Assembly: GCF_001182785.1 (NCBI RefSeq)
Contig: NZ_CP012100.1
Location: forward strand, 310,001-374,000
From: Bacillus thuringiensis
Lineage (GTDB): Bacteria > Bacillota > Bacilli > Bacillales > Bacillaceae_G
Direction: 5' to 3'
DNA length: 64,000 nucleotides
A program made the translations under genes and the position numbers. Positions within the stretch are counted from its first letter, which is position 1, and the number at the start of each line of letters is the position of its first letter. Below are positions 48,290 to 55,911 of this stretch, one piece after another. The notes under the pieces were generated by a model that was not told the origin of the DNA, searched no databases, and saw only the letters and a program-made list of their open reading frames with translations.

Positions 48290-48607
48290 TTGAAGAGAGT
48301 TATTTTAACAGTAGGATTATTTACAATACTATTAACAGGCTGTAAATCAGGAGAACCAACAACAGAAAATTATAAAGTAACAGAGGTAGGACGTGACTAT
48401 GTTTATGCTAAATGCATCGAACATAATGGAAAACACGATCTTGAATTTGATACATCAGATGAACGCTTTTGGGATAATAAAGAATACGGTTATATAGCCA
48501 AAGGAGATGTGTTTGAGATAGTTTCCTATGAAGAATCAGACGAGGTAATTTCACATCGTAAACTTGATGTAGAAGAAGCTATGAAGGTTGAAGGGCTTAT
48601 TGACTAA
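48290..48607 (+). CDS. small lipoprotein
   Basis: A 105-residue predicted lipoprotein (lipobox LLTGC). The mature part YKVTEVGRDYVYAKCIEHNGKHDLEF is beta-rich and looks like a small OB/SH3-type domain. Start is TTG at 48290 behind AGGAGGAAGCATA. Family not recognised. The leader contains GGAG-TAA-CTCC, which could fold over nearby ribosome-site-like sequence. Confidence 0.75.
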   Translation: MKRVILTVGLFTILLTGCKSGEPTTENYKVTEVGRDYVYAKCIEHNGKHDLEFDTSDERFWDNKEYGYIAKGDVFEIVSYEESDEVISHRKLDVEEAMKVEGLID

Positions 48608-48630
48608 TAACCCCCTAATAAAGTAAGGAA

Positions 48631-48655
48631 AAGGCACCTTAGGGTGTCTTTTTTT
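48631..48655 (+). terminator. recurrent GGCACC-type terminator
   Basis: AAGGCACC, TTA, GGGTGTCTTTTTTT, directly followed by the next tandem-box promoter. Confidence 0.8.
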
Positions 48656-48658
48656 CAT

Positions 48659-48703
48659 TTCGACATAATACGACAAAATAGTTATGATTATATTTGTTAT
48701 GAT
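48659..48703 (+). promoter_or_regulatory. tandem Spo0A-like boxes and extended -10, promoter 2
   Basis: TTCGACA (48659-48665), 3 bases, TACGACA (48669-48675), 22 bases, TATGAT (48698-48703) with upstream TG. Precedes the lipoprotein at 48748. Confidence 0.7.
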
Positions 48704-48747
48704 AGTTCAGGTGAATCTTACATTTTAAACGCTGGGGGATACATACT

Positions 48748-49257
48748 ATGAACAAAAAACTATTAACAACACTTACTTGTTTAGCTTTATTCATGGGATT
48801 AGCAGCATGTTCATCTAACGAGACAGCAAGTACTTCCAAAGAATCTAAAGCTGAGCAAGAAGCACAAAAGGAAGCTGAGAAAGCGAAGAAAGCTGAAGAA
48901 AAAGGGACTGTGAAAAAGGAGAAAGCTGAACAAGAGACGGCTGAAAAGCAACGCAAACAGCAAGAAGAGGCTACAAAAAAGGAACAACCAACAACTACTT
49001 CTGGTAACACTATTAAAGGCTTAAAAGACGAACTATCCATTGGTATGCCATTTAAAGATTATCTTGTTAAAAAAAAATCATTAAATGTAGAGAATCCCTT
49101 CAGTATTTCACTCGGAAAAGGTAATGTAGGTAGTGTTCTTCAAGCTCAAGATGGAGTATTAGTTGTATGTATTGATGGAGAAAAGATATTCGATTTAAAA
49201 ACATTTAAAAATGTTGAAGAAGCTAAAGAATACGAAAAGAGCTTAAAAGTAAAATAA
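48748..49257 (+). CDS. lipoprotein with charged linker
   Basis: A 169-residue lipoprotein (lipobox GLAAC) with a Lys/Glu/Ala-rich helical linker (about residues 30-85) and a small C-terminal domain (IKGLKDELSIGMPFKDYLVKKKSL..FDLKTFKNVEEAKEYEKSLK). N-terminal half resembles the lipoprotein at 55221, suggesting shared ancestry of signal and linker with exchanged C-terminal domains. ATG follows GGGGGATACATACT. It has a tandem-box promoter. Confidence 0.85.
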   Translation: MNKKLLTTLTCLALFMGLAACSSNETASTSKESKAEQEAQKEAEKAKKAEEKGTVKKEKAEQETAEKQRKQQEEATKKEQPTTTSGNTIKGLKDELSIGMPFKDYLVKKKSLNVENPFSISLGKGNVGSVLQAQDGVLVVCIDGEKIFDLKTFKNVEEAKEYEKSLKVK

Positions 49258-49297
49258 TAGATTCAATTCATATTTCTCAATCACCAATATAACTTAA

Positions 49298-49393
49298 TAT
49301 GGTAAAATATTATTTGGATGAAAGTCCAAATACATATTATTAAAATTAAAGTGGTTCAAGTCGTAGGAAGGCACCTTAGGGTGTCTTTTTTTC
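49298..49393 (+). ncRNA. candidate small RNA, family copy A
   Basis: TATGGTAAAAT (49298-49308) is a TG-extended -10. The predicted RNA starts near 49314 and folds a 5' hairpin TTTGGA-TGAAAG-TCCAAA, then an AT-rich single strand, then GTAGGAAGGCACC and a terminator (TTAGGGTGTCTTTTTTT). No start codon with reading frame is shared among copies, so it is read as non-coding. Confidence 0.55.
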
Positions 49394-49451
49394 TACCTAT
49401 AAATGATTAATTGTTATATAATAATATTATTGTATTTTAGGAGGAACATAA

Positions 49452-50087
49452 ATGAATAAAAAATTAATCATTGGAATTATCGCTGTACTAGTAGCTATCA
49501 TTGCTTCCGTAGCTATTTTTAAAGATTCCAAATCAGAAGATATGAAACCTAAGTATTCACAAAAAGATATGGATAAACTTATCGATCAACACTTTAATGA
49601 ACAGCAAGAATTAAAAACACAAATCAAAGAGTTGAAATCTAAAGTAGACTCCTATGAAAAAGAGCAAACTAGGTCACTTCAAAAAACTACACAGCCGAGT
49701 CAAGAAACACCTAAACCGCAAGAACAAGAACAGCCTAAAAAAGAAGACGTAAAGCCGGAGTCTCAACCGGAAAAGAAAGAAGTACCTAAACCAGAACAAA
49801 CTACTGGAACATTAGCGAACCCAGTAAAGAACATCGACAAAACAGAAGCTATGAATAAGGTTAAAGAAAAAGCTAAGAAAGACTTCCCAGATGATTATTC
49901 TACTCAAAATTATGTTGCAAATAAACAATCCAAAGCATTTGACTATTTAAATAACATTGAAATTAAATCGCAAGAAGAATTAAATATTATAAATAAGGCA
50001 CTACGTGATTTTCCTACTGATTTTTCAACAGCAAAATATGTATATGAAAAACAAATGAAAGCTAAAGGTGAGCAAGAGGCCCAGTAA
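49452..50087 (+). CDS. membrane-anchored protein with duplicated DFPxDYST motif
   Basis: A 211-residue protein. N-terminal membrane anchor (LIIGIIAVLVAIIASVAIF), coiled coil (about residues 45-70), Pro/Glu/Gln-rich linker, and a C-terminal part with two copies of a motif: KKDFPDDYSTQNYVANKQSKA and LRDFPTDFSTAKYVYEKQMKA (about residues 140-205). The duplicated motif may be a small helical binding unit. Family not recognised. ATG follows GGAGGAACATAA; a candidate small RNA lies just upstream. Confidence 0.8.
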   Translation: MNKKLIIGIIAVLVAIIASVAIFKDSKSEDMKPKYSQKDMDKLIDQHFNEQQELKTQIKELKSKVDSYEKEQTRSLQKTTQPSQETPKPQEQEQPKKEDVKPESQPEKKEVPKPEQTTGTLANPVKNIDKTEAMNKVKEKAKKDFPDDYSTQNYVANKQSKAFDYLNNIEIKSQEELNIINKALRDFPTDFSTAKYVYEKQMKAKGEQEAQ

Positions 50088-50111
50088 TAATTTAATAAAA
50101 TAGATAATAAA

Positions 50112-50201
50112 TATGGTAAAATAATATTTGGATGGGAGTCCAATACATATTATTAAAATTAAAGTGGTTCAATTCGGAAGGCACCTTTGGGTGTCTTTTT
50201 T
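50112..50201 (+). ncRNA. candidate small RNA, family copy B
   Basis: TATGGTAAAAT (50112-50122), hairpin TTGGA-TGGGAG-TCCAA, the common TACATATTATTAAAATTAAA segment, then GGAAGGCACC and the terminator ending at 50201. Confidence 0.55.
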
Positions 50202-50353
50202 ATAAAAAAGGACTCATAAAACACCTTGAATTATTTAATTTAAATATTTATATTATATTAATACATTATAACTAAATATATTAATATAAAACACTGAAAA
50301 TTTGTTATAATTAGTAAAGAATTCTATTAATTAGATAGAGAGGATACAATATT

Positions 50354-50914
50354 ATGGGTTATAAATTTCGTAGAATTATCCAGTTTTCCCCGGGTGTGAA
50401 AATTAACTTTACATACACAGGTATGGGAGGGAACTCTATTTTATCTGAATCAAGAACAACAACTTATGTACCTGGAACTGGAATCTCGTATACACCACGA
50501 ATAGCTGAGTCAAACAACTATTATATACAACGAGGGTATCAAGGACCAAACACTTCCTATCCCACTATGGATGAACAAGATTACAATACGGTAAATGCAT
50601 TTGAGCCAATAAAAGAAACCCAAACTTACCTTGTTACTGCTTTTCGTAAAAAGGATAATCAAGTAAACTCCGTAGGTAGAAAACTAATGAAACCACTTTC
50701 CATAATTACAGGCTTGTTTGCGGGCCTATTCTTAATTATGATGCTTATTATACCTGCTCTAATCATGGCATTCTTTTCTTTCCTATGCTATAAAAATATA
50801 AAAACACCATTTGCAGTTGTATGCCCAGAATGTGATGCTGAAAATCTATTCATTTTTGAAGAAGAGAAGATTGCTTGTCGTAAATGTGAGAGTACTCTTA
50901 TAATTCAAAAATAA
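50354..50914 (+). CDS. DUF4236-like membrane protein with zinc ribbon
   Basis: A 186-residue protein. The N-terminal 55 residues (FRRIIQFSPGVKINFTYTGMGGNS.., ending TYVPGTGISYTPR) match the DUF4236 pattern of F-R-K-..-P-G-..-G-TGI-PGTGLSY. A central linker is followed by one or two membrane segments (about residues 115-148) and a C-terminal zinc ribbon with CPEC and CRKC. ATG at 50354 has GATAGAGAGG about 11 bases upstream. Function unknown. Confidence 0.75.
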   Translation: MGYKFRRIIQFSPGVKINFTYTGMGGNSILSESRTTTYVPGTGISYTPRIAESNNYYIQRGYQGPNTSYPTMDEQDYNTVNAFEPIKETQTYLVTAFRKKDNQVNSVGRKLMKPLSIITGLFAGLFLIMMLIIPALIMAFFSFLCYKNIKTPFAVVCPECDAENLFIFEEEKIACRKCESTLIIQK

Positions 50915-50996
50915 ATGGTTCTCAAATTAACAGCTCTTTAGTAGTCAAAACAATACAAATCTAATTATAAGTATAAATAGATACAAAGAGGGGTAA

Positions 50997-51206
50997 GTGA
51001 ATATCATTATTAACTTTGAATCGTTTAATCCAACTATAAACGACTTAGCTATCAAACTTGCTATGGTACTGTTTATACCGTTATTTTTAGCATTGATTGT
51101 CAAAGTGATACTTATGAAATTTATAAAAGAATCAATTGCTAGCAGATTAGCAAGTCTATCTTTGTTATTTTTTATGTACTATGTATTTAAATTTGTTACA
51201 GCGTAA
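50997..51206 (+). CDS. small two-span membrane protein
   Basis: A 69-residue hydrophobic protein from GTG at 50997, behind GAGGGGTAA. Two predicted membrane segments (about residues 18-40 and 50-67) are separated by a short basic loop (MKFIKESIASR). Family not recognised; a recurrent terminator overlaps the stop codon. Confidence 0.6.
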   Translation: MNIIINFESFNPTINDLAIKLAMVLFIPLFLALIVKVILMKFIKESIASRLASLSLLFFMYYVFKFVTA

Positions 51207-51231
51207 AAGGCACCTTAGGGTGTCTTTCTTT
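51205..51231 (+). terminator. recurrent GGCACC-type terminator
   Basis: AAAAGGCACC, TTA, GGGTGTCTTTCTTT, overlapping the stop of the small membrane protein. Confidence 0.75.
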
Positions 51232-51238
51232 ATGTATT

Positions 51239-51275
51239 AAAAAGCCCACCTATTTCCGTAGGTAGGCCTTTTTTG
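51239..51275. terminator. bidirectional terminator
   Basis: GCCCACCTA, TTTCC, TAGGTAGGC with A-run before and T-run after; a near copy is at 58702-58735. Confidence 0.8.
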
Positions 51276-51383
51276 ATTTTGCATTCGCGCGCGATGATAT
51301 TATAACAAAAATCCTTTATCTTCAAACTCTCCGATTGTTTTTTTTCAATATACTTAAGATGACTTAAGATGGTTCTATGTATA

Positions 51384-51800
51384 CTAGTCTAAAGTACGAG
51401 CAGCTGCATAGAATGATCCAGAACCACCATTTCTGTGAGTAACTTTAAGCTTATATTTACCTTTTGAAAGAGTATTGTATGTATTTGTAAAACCCTTTCC
51501 TGCTGCTAACGATCCAGAACCAATAACATTACCTTTTGAGTCTTTTAAAGACCAGTCAAGTGTACCTTTAGTATTGTTTGTCATATGAACTCTCATATCT
51601 GCTTTTTTTACATGCTCGAACGATACTTCTCTTTCACCATTTATCAGACTGAAATCATCTTTAAGTATTTGGGTACGTTGGACAATTAGTGCTGAATTTT
51701 TAGTATTATCTACACCTTCTGTACTTGCTGATGCTGCTCCAATCCCTCCAGTTAATGCGATACCAGTTGCTAATGTTCCTACTACTAATTTCTTAAACAT
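51384..51800 (-). CDS. secreted beta-sandwich protein
   Basis: A 138-residue secreted protein with a signal peptide ending ASAS (cleavage near residue 25). The mature domain (MRVHMTNNTKGTLDWSLKDSKGNVIGSG.., ending KYKLKVTHRNGGSGSFYAAART) resembles PPC/bacterial pre-peptidase-like beta sandwiches that accompany exported proteins. ATG follows AAGGGGGATTTATT. It stands alone on the minus strand. Its signal sequence is similar to that of 58188. Confidence 0.8.
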   Translation of the reverse strand: MFKKLVVGTLATGIALTGGIGAASASTEGVDNTKNSALIVQRTQILKDDFSLINGEREVSFEHVKKADMRVHMTNNTKGTLDWSLKDSKGNVIGSGSLAAGKGFTNTYNTLSKGKYKLKVTHRNGGSGSFYAAARTLD

Positions 51801-52061
51801 AATAAATCCCCCTTAAATATTTTTTATAACTTGCACCTTAAATGTATCACTTCTGTATTTTTTGTAAATATTTTCAATTTATATAAATATTTATTTAATT
51901 ATTAACAATATTGGGATTTTATTTTATCAAATGGAAAATAGAGGGATTTGAAAAGGTATGTAAAAATGCATAATAAATCAAGCAAATATCATGATATACT
52001 CTCAAAGAACTGATACAAAATTTCTTTAGATTGGAAAACTAAAGTCTTATCTACCTAAAAG

Positions 52062-52084
52062 GAAGGCGCCTTATGGCGTCTTTT
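52062..52084 (+). terminator. recurrent GGC-type terminator, variant
   Basis: AAGGCGCC, TTAT, GGCGTCTTTT. The preceding 60 bases (hairpin around TTTAGATTGGAAAACTAAAG) suggest a further, more diverged small RNA. Confidence 0.6.
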
Positions 52085-52086
52085 CC

Positions 52087-52203
52087 CTATTTTCAAAAGG
52101 ACCTGCTCAATTAATTCTTAAAAACATAAGGTAAAGTGAACCCATTAAAATCCATGGAATGAACCCTAGTTTTACCCTCTAATCTAAAGGAGGCACTATT
52201 GTT
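52087..52203 (+). promoter_or_regulatory. duplicated upstream region of the YjcZ-like gene, copy 1
   Basis: The 110 bases before this gene match those before its paralogue (58354-58467), including CAAAAGGACCTGCTCAATTA and a -10-like CATAAGGTA (52125-52133) that fits the sigma-E/sigma-K form CATA-N3-TA. No good -35 partner is apparent. Confidence 0.45.
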
Positions 52204-52314
52204 ATGGGATATGGTGGTAGTTGTGGCGAAGGCTGCGGTTTCGCTGGAGGATTCGCTTTATTAGTTGTATTATTTATTCTATTAATTATTATCGGATGCA
52301 GTTGTTTCTGCTAA
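52204..52314 (+). CDS. YjcZ-family sporulation miniprotein, copy 1
   Basis: A 36-residue protein. A Gly/Cys-rich start (MGYGGSCGEGCGFAGGFALL) precedes one membrane segment (VVLFILLIIIG) and ends in CSCFC. This is the YjcZ family of tiny, spore-associated membrane proteins. ATG follows AAAGGAGGCACTATTGTT. A paralogue with the same flanks is at 58468. Confidence 0.85.
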   Translation: MGYGGSCGEGCGFAGGFALLVVLFILLIIIGCSCFC

Positions 52315-52324
52315 AAACTATTGG

Positions 52325-52353
52325 AAAAGGCACCCTTATATGGGCGCCTTTTT
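52325..52353 (+). terminator. terminator of the first YjcZ-like gene
   Basis: AAAAGGCACC(C), TTATA, TGGGCGCCTTTTT. Confidence 0.75.
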
Positions 52354-52448
52354 GTATATTAAAAACCTACCTATTTTCATAGGCGGGCTAAATATAATTT
52401 TGCACAATTGAATTATAGCAAAATCATTTATATTGAAAGTAATTCAAA

Positions 52449-52754
52449 TTAACTTAGTAACCCTAATACCTTAATAATCTCAATTGTTTTATTATCTTTT
52501 ATTTTAAAATAAAGCCTTTTCCCTATACGTTCACTAATTACAATATTTCCAAAGGCTAATTTACGCAAATGTTGTACAATCAAATCCTCTGTAATTCTTG
52601 TTTGCTTACTTAAATCAGAAACTGACAACGATCCATATGTAATCAATTTACAAACAATTGATAATCGAGTAGAATTCCCTAATAACGCTAAAACTTTTAT
52701 ATTTTCTGTATAGAAACTAAAATCCATATGAAAAGCATGTAACAGATCTTCCAA
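52449..52754 (-). CDS. ArsR-like winged-helix regulator
   Basis: A 101-residue DNA-binding protein of ArsR/SmtB outline: a helical start, LLGNSTRLSIVCKLITYGSLSVSDLSKQTRITEDLIVQHLRKL (helix-turn-helix, about residues 24-68), then the wing (NIVISERIGKRLYFKI). No metal-binding Cys pair is seen in the recognition helix. The start is unsure: TTG at 52754 directly abuts AGGAGG, a CTG 9 bases later has ideal spacing, and ATG (MDFSFYTEN) is further on. Possible regulator of the accessory region. Confidence 0.75.
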   Translation of the reverse strand: MEDLLHAFHMDFSFYTENIKVLALLGNSTRLSIVCKLITYGSLSVSDLSKQTRITEDLIVQHLRKLAFGNIVISERIGKRLYFKIKDNKTIEIIKVLGLLS

Positions 52755-52840
52755 CCTCCTAAAATAAGATGAATATCAACCAAAATATCTTAACATAAAA
52801 ATAGTGAAAAAACCCTAAAATATACCAATTGTTCATTGAG

Positions 52841-52928
52841 AAAAATGATACTTGAATGGGAGTCCAATACATATTCTTAGAATTAAAGTGATTCAAATCG
52901 GAGGAAGGCACCTTTGGCGTGCCTTTTT
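52841..52928 (+). ncRNA. candidate small RNA, family copy C (diverged promoter)
   Basis: TTGAATGGGAGTCCAATACA and the following AATTAAAGTGATTCAAATCG match copies A and B, ending in GGAGGAAGGCACC and a terminator (TTTGGCGTGCCTTTTT). The extended -10 has decayed (GAGAAAAATGATACT), so it may be inactive. Confidence 0.4.
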
Positions 52929-53037
52929 ATTTGTGGATTTTTTTAGGAAAAATTTGAAATATAATACAGTAGATTATATTATTGTGTGTATGATTTCTGG
53001 TTTTAAAAATTACAAAAATTAATAGGGGGAAACAATA

Positions 53038-53481
53038 ATGAAGTTAGGAAAATTAGCATTAATTGGGGCGTTAACTTTTAGCGGTTTTACTGCAATAGAA
53101 ATGAGTAAGCCTACCTCACAAGCAGCTGCAGCTTACTCAGATCCACTTAATGATGATTGGGGATTTAAAACCATTGTGGATTTACAAAATTCAGAGGAAA
53201 GTACATATCAACCAGATTGGAAGATTGGGAATTTAATAACTGGTGATACATTTTATTTAACACAGTACTTTGGTAGAGAACATTTTGGTGCGCAAATGAA
53301 AATTTTTAAAATCCACACAAATGGTACCCTAGAACGATGCCAAACAATAGAACCAGAATTTATTCCTGGAACAGAAATTTGGCAAACCCCTATCACAGAT
53401 AGCTATACAAGCGGTACTTATGTCGCTGCAATTAAATATCGTGGTGAATTCACGTATTCAAATCAATTTACAATCAATTAG
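53038..53481 (+). CDS. secreted hypothetical protein
   Basis: A 147-residue secreted protein with signal peptide ending QAAAA. The mature part is beta-rich and aromatic (DPLNDDWGFKTIVDLQNSEES.., FYLTQYFGREHFGAQMKIFKIHTNG.., SGTYVAAIKYRGEFTYSNQFTI), possibly an Ig-like or carbohydrate-binding fold. Family not recognised. ATG follows AGGGGGAAACAATA. A small-RNA-like element ends 110 bases upstream. Confidence 0.8.
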   Translation: MKLGKLALIGALTFSGFTAIEMSKPTSQAAAAYSDPLNDDWGFKTIVDLQNSEESTYQPDWKIGNLITGDTFYLTQYFGREHFGAQMKIFKIHTNGTLERCQTIEPEFIPGTEIWQTPITDSYTSGTYVAAIKYRGEFTYSNQFTIN

Positions 53482-53572
53482 GGATGTAATAAATTGAAAA
53501 AAGGCACCCTTGGGTTTCTTTTCTTCTGTACGTTATATCTATTACGTGCTCATTGATTTTTTATGTACGTTT

Positions 53573-53597
53573 GAATTACTGTAGTAGTATTACAGTA
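53573..53597. repeat. perfect hairpin near the small toxin-like gene
   Basis: ATTACTGTA and TACAGTAAT form a 9-bp inverted repeat with a 7-base loop, between the secreted-protein gene and the toxin-like gene terminator. Confidence 0.6.
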
Positions 53598-53618
53598 ATA
53601 GCTTGTGTATATAATAAA

Positions 53619-53644
53619 AGAAGAGATGCGCTAACATCTCTTCT
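53619..53644 (-). terminator. terminator of the small toxin-like gene
   Basis: AGAAGAGATG and CATCTCTTCT form a perfect 10-bp stem with a 6-base loop; on the minus strand it is followed by TTTATTATA. Confidence 0.75.
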
Positions 53645-53678
53645 AATAACTGCTACCGTCAGGGTGGTGGTTATATCA

Positions 53679-53834
53679 TTAATTTTTTACGAAACCCACC
53701 CTTTTGCTTTGGACGGCGACGAGGAGTGGGTCTTTGTTATCTTTTTCTAAAATTTGTTTCCTAAAAACATACCCAGAAACTTCACGTACAATGGCTTTTA
53801 CAAATTCTTTTAGAAGCTCCAACAAAAACTCCAT
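53679..53834 (-). CDS. small amphipathic peptide, possible type I toxin
   Basis: A 51-residue frame from ATG 53834 with GAGGTGA 8 bases upstream: MEFLLELLKEFVKAIVREVS is a strongly amphipathic helix. In the annotated frame the tail reads LLVAVQSKRVGFVKN. Shifted by one frame the same DNA encodes PRRRPKQKGGFRKK, a basic tail that looks more natural, so a frameshift in the sequence or gene is possible. Its own terminator lies 35 bases downstream. Short amphipathic peptides of this kind are often type I toxins or membrane-active peptides; no antisense RNA is proven. Confidence 0.5.
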   Translation of the reverse strand: MEFLLELLKEFVKAIVREVSGYVFRKQILEKDNKDPLLVAVQSKRVGFVKN

Positions 53835-54483
53835 AGGTATATCACCTCACAATATACAGTTAAATCTACCCTATTATACTAGTACAATCTTACCAATATA
53901 AAAAAGACCACCAATACTGGCAGTCCTTTTTAGGTAGTTTTAGAAATTAAATTATAACATATTAATATATGAATTATAAATATATTTTTCCAAAAGATAC
54001 TATAAGTTTTTTATAATTCTTGATTTCTCAATCTTCATTGCATGATAAATTTTCCTAAAAGGATTAACAAATAACATTAAAATTATCAATCCACTAGATT
54101 ATTAGAAAAAACTGGTTATCTATATAATTATTTGGTAAAATATAGATATAATTTAAGAGAGTAAAGTTAATATAGCTCAACTAAGTAATGGAATGAAAAT
54201 GTTTTATTGCATAAAAAAAGGCTCCATTGCTGGAGCACTCAAAATAAATAAACGAATTAAAACAAGAAACAGACAATTTAATTATATAGATAAAATATAA
54301 ATTAATCTATATATATGTAAAATTGCATATAAAAATTCTATTTATTAATGCTATAATAGACTTACTCGATGATTGTTATATTTTTTTATGGTTTTTAAGC
54401 AATACAATACCTTCTTAACACCAAGTGTACAAGTAAAAGGAGACATCTTAATCGATGTCTTCTTTTCTTATATAATAACAACA
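53835..54483. other. AT-rich intergenic region with three hairpins
   Basis: No gene seen. It holds terminator-like hairpins at 53900-53932 (AAAAAGACCACC / GGCAGTCCTTTTT), 54221-54236 (GCTCCATTGCTGGAGC) and 54435-54468 (GGAGACATC / GATGTCTTC plus T-run). The last could end a short transcript. Confidence 0.5.
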
Positions 54484-54537
54484 CAATAAAATTAAGATGG
54501 TTCAAATCGGAGAAAGGTACCTTTGGGTGTCTTTTTT
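54484..54537 (+). ncRNA. partial small-RNA element, copy D
   Basis: Only the 3' half is conserved: AATAAAATTAAGATGGTTCA, AATCGGAGAAAGGTACC and the terminator. The 5' hairpin and extended -10 are absent, so it may be a remnant or have a different start. Confidence 0.35.
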
Positions 54538-54544
54538 TATATCT

Positions 54545-54588
54545 TTCGACAGAATATGACAAATTAAGAAGGTGTAATTTGCTATTAT
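54545..54588 (+). promoter_or_regulatory. tandem Spo0A-like boxes and extended -10, promoter 3
   Basis: TTCGACA (54545-54551), 3 bases, TATGACA (54555-54561), 21 bases, TATTAT (54583-54588) with upstream TG. Precedes the SHOCT-domain gene at 54630. Confidence 0.65.
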
Positions 54589-54629
54589 CATCTTATTATC
54601 AATATAAGCTGTTATAAAAGGAGATATAC

Positions 54630-55100
54630 ATGCTAGAATTTAAAGGGCAACTAAGTACACTAGTAGTCACACCAACTAAAATTACTATTAACTACTCTCG
54701 TTGGATCGGTAAGGGATCTAAAGAAATCCAAATCAAAAGTCTTACGGGTATACAATTCAAACCACCAGGCTTCCTTTCACATGGTTATATCCAATTCGTT
54801 TTCCCTGGAAGCTCTGAAGTAAAAACTAGATCCACCTCTGACTTGGCAAAAGATGAAAATACTGTCATGTTTAATAAACACGAATATAACAATTTCTTAA
54901 AAGCAAAAGAGTTAATAGAAGGGTATATGAACGAACAAGAAAAAAATACTTTTGCTTCTAATGACCAACCTTCTACAGCAACTCCTGTAAATAACTATTC
55001 GGTCGCTGACGAAATCACTAAACTAGCTGCGTTGAAAGATCAAGGAATTCTAACAGAAGAAGAGTTTACAGCAAAAAAGAAACAACTATTAGGAATATAA
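54630..55100 (+). CDS. DUF4429/PH-like protein with C-terminal SHOCT domain
   Basis: A 156-residue protein, cytoplasmic by sequence. The N-terminal part (LSTLVVTPTKITINYSRWIGKGSKEIQIKSLTGIQFKPPG) matches the short PH-like DUF4429 pattern. After a Thr/Asn-rich linker the end (DEITKLAALKDQGILTEEEFTAKKKQLLG) is a classic SHOCT domain. ATG follows AAAAGGAGATATAC. Function unknown; SHOCT-tailed proteins often associate with membranes or oligomerise. Confidence 0.88.
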   Translation: MLEFKGQLSTLVVTPTKITINYSRWIGKGSKEIQIKSLTGIQFKPPGFLSHGYIQFVFPGSSEVKTRSTSDLAKDENTVMFNKHEYNNFLKAKELIEGYMNEQEKNTFASNDQPSTATPVNNYSVADEITKLAALKDQGILTEEEFTAKKKQLLGI

Positions 55101-55133
55101 TAGGGGGGCATCCGCTCTCTTTTTTTATCCCTG

Positions 55134-55176
55134 TTAGACATAATATAACAATATATAGATGTTTTTTTGATAAGAT
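55134..55176 (+). promoter_or_regulatory. tandem Spo0A-like boxes (degenerate), promoter 4
   Basis: TTAGACA (55134-55140), 3 bases, TATAACA (55144-55150), 20 bases, TAAGAT (55171-55176) with upstream TG. One mismatch in each box compared with the best copies. Confidence 0.5.
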
Positions 55177-55220
55177 TGTCCAGAAATATTACATTTTATA
55201 TACCTTGGAGGAATTAAATT

Positions 55221-55772
55221 ATGAGTAAAAAATTATTAATGGCTTTAGCATGCAGCGTGTTACTTATGGGATTGGCTGCTTGTGGTTCAAATAATAAAGC
55301 AAGTACATTAGAAGAACCAAAACAAGAAACTAAAAAAGAAGATGAACAAAAGAAGTTAGATGAGCAAAAACAAGAAGAGGAACAAAAGAAGTTAGATGAG
55401 CAAAAACAAGAAGAGGAACAAAAGAAAATAGAAGAACAGAAAAAAGCCGAAGAGCAAAAGCAAGCTGAGGAACAAAAAAAGGCTGAAGAGCAAAAGCGAT
55501 TAGATGAGCAACGCAAACAAGAAGAGGCTCAAAGGCAACAGGAAGAACAAAAGAAACAACAAGAAGCAGCTCGAGCAAAAGAACAGGAGCAACAAAAAGC
55601 TGCACCTAAACAAGAGAAAGTTCACTTTGCAAACTGTACAGATGCAAATAATGCCGGTTACTATGATATAACTCCAGATAGCCCAGCTTATGCTTCGCAT
55701 TTAGACCGTGATGGCGATGGTGTAGCTTGTGAACGAAATAAAGGACATAAAAAATCTAGTAAAAAACATTAG
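55221..55772 (+). CDS. lipoprotein with coiled coil and Excalibur domain
   Basis: A 183-residue lipoprotein (lipobox GLAAC) with a long Glu/Gln/Lys coiled coil (EEQKKLDEQK-type repeats, about residues 35-130). A C-terminal Excalibur calcium-binding domain (NCTDANNAGYYDITPDSPAY then LDRDGDGVACE), with the DxDxDG loop intact, follows. Exterior, membrane-tethered, probably calcium dependent. ATG follows TTGGAGGAATTAAATT. The signal and linker resemble those of the lipoprotein at 48748. Confidence 0.93.
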   Translation: MSKKLLMALACSVLLMGLAACGSNNKASTLEEPKQETKKEDEQKKLDEQKQEEEQKKLDEQKQEEEQKKIEEQKKAEEQKQAEEQKKAEEQKRLDEQRKQEEAQRQQEEQKKQQEAARAKEQEQQKAAPKQEKVHFANCTDANNAGYYDITPDSPAYASHLDRDGDGVACERNKGHKKSSKKH

Positions 55773-55780
55773 ATTTATGG

Positions 55781-55806
55781 AAAAGCACTCTTATGAGTGC
55801 TTTTTT
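55781..55806 (+). terminator. terminator of the Excalibur lipoprotein gene
   Basis: AAAAGCACTC, TTAT, GAGTGCTTTTTT. Confidence 0.85.
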
Positions 55807-55813
55807 CTTTTCG

Positions 55814-55857
55814 TTCGACATAATATGACAATATTCAGATTGATTGTTTGCTATGAT
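55814..55857 (+). promoter_or_regulatory. tandem Spo0A-like boxes and extended -10, promoter 5
   Basis: TTCGACA (55814-55820), 3 bases, TATGACA (55824-55830), 21 bases, TATGAT (55852-55857) with upstream TG. The downstream leader (CTCGGAAATCTTACATTT) matches promoter 1. Confidence 0.7.
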
Positions 55858-55911
55858 AGGCTCGGAAATCTTACATTTCATTCAAAAAATACCAAAAAAG
55901 GCGGATTGCAT

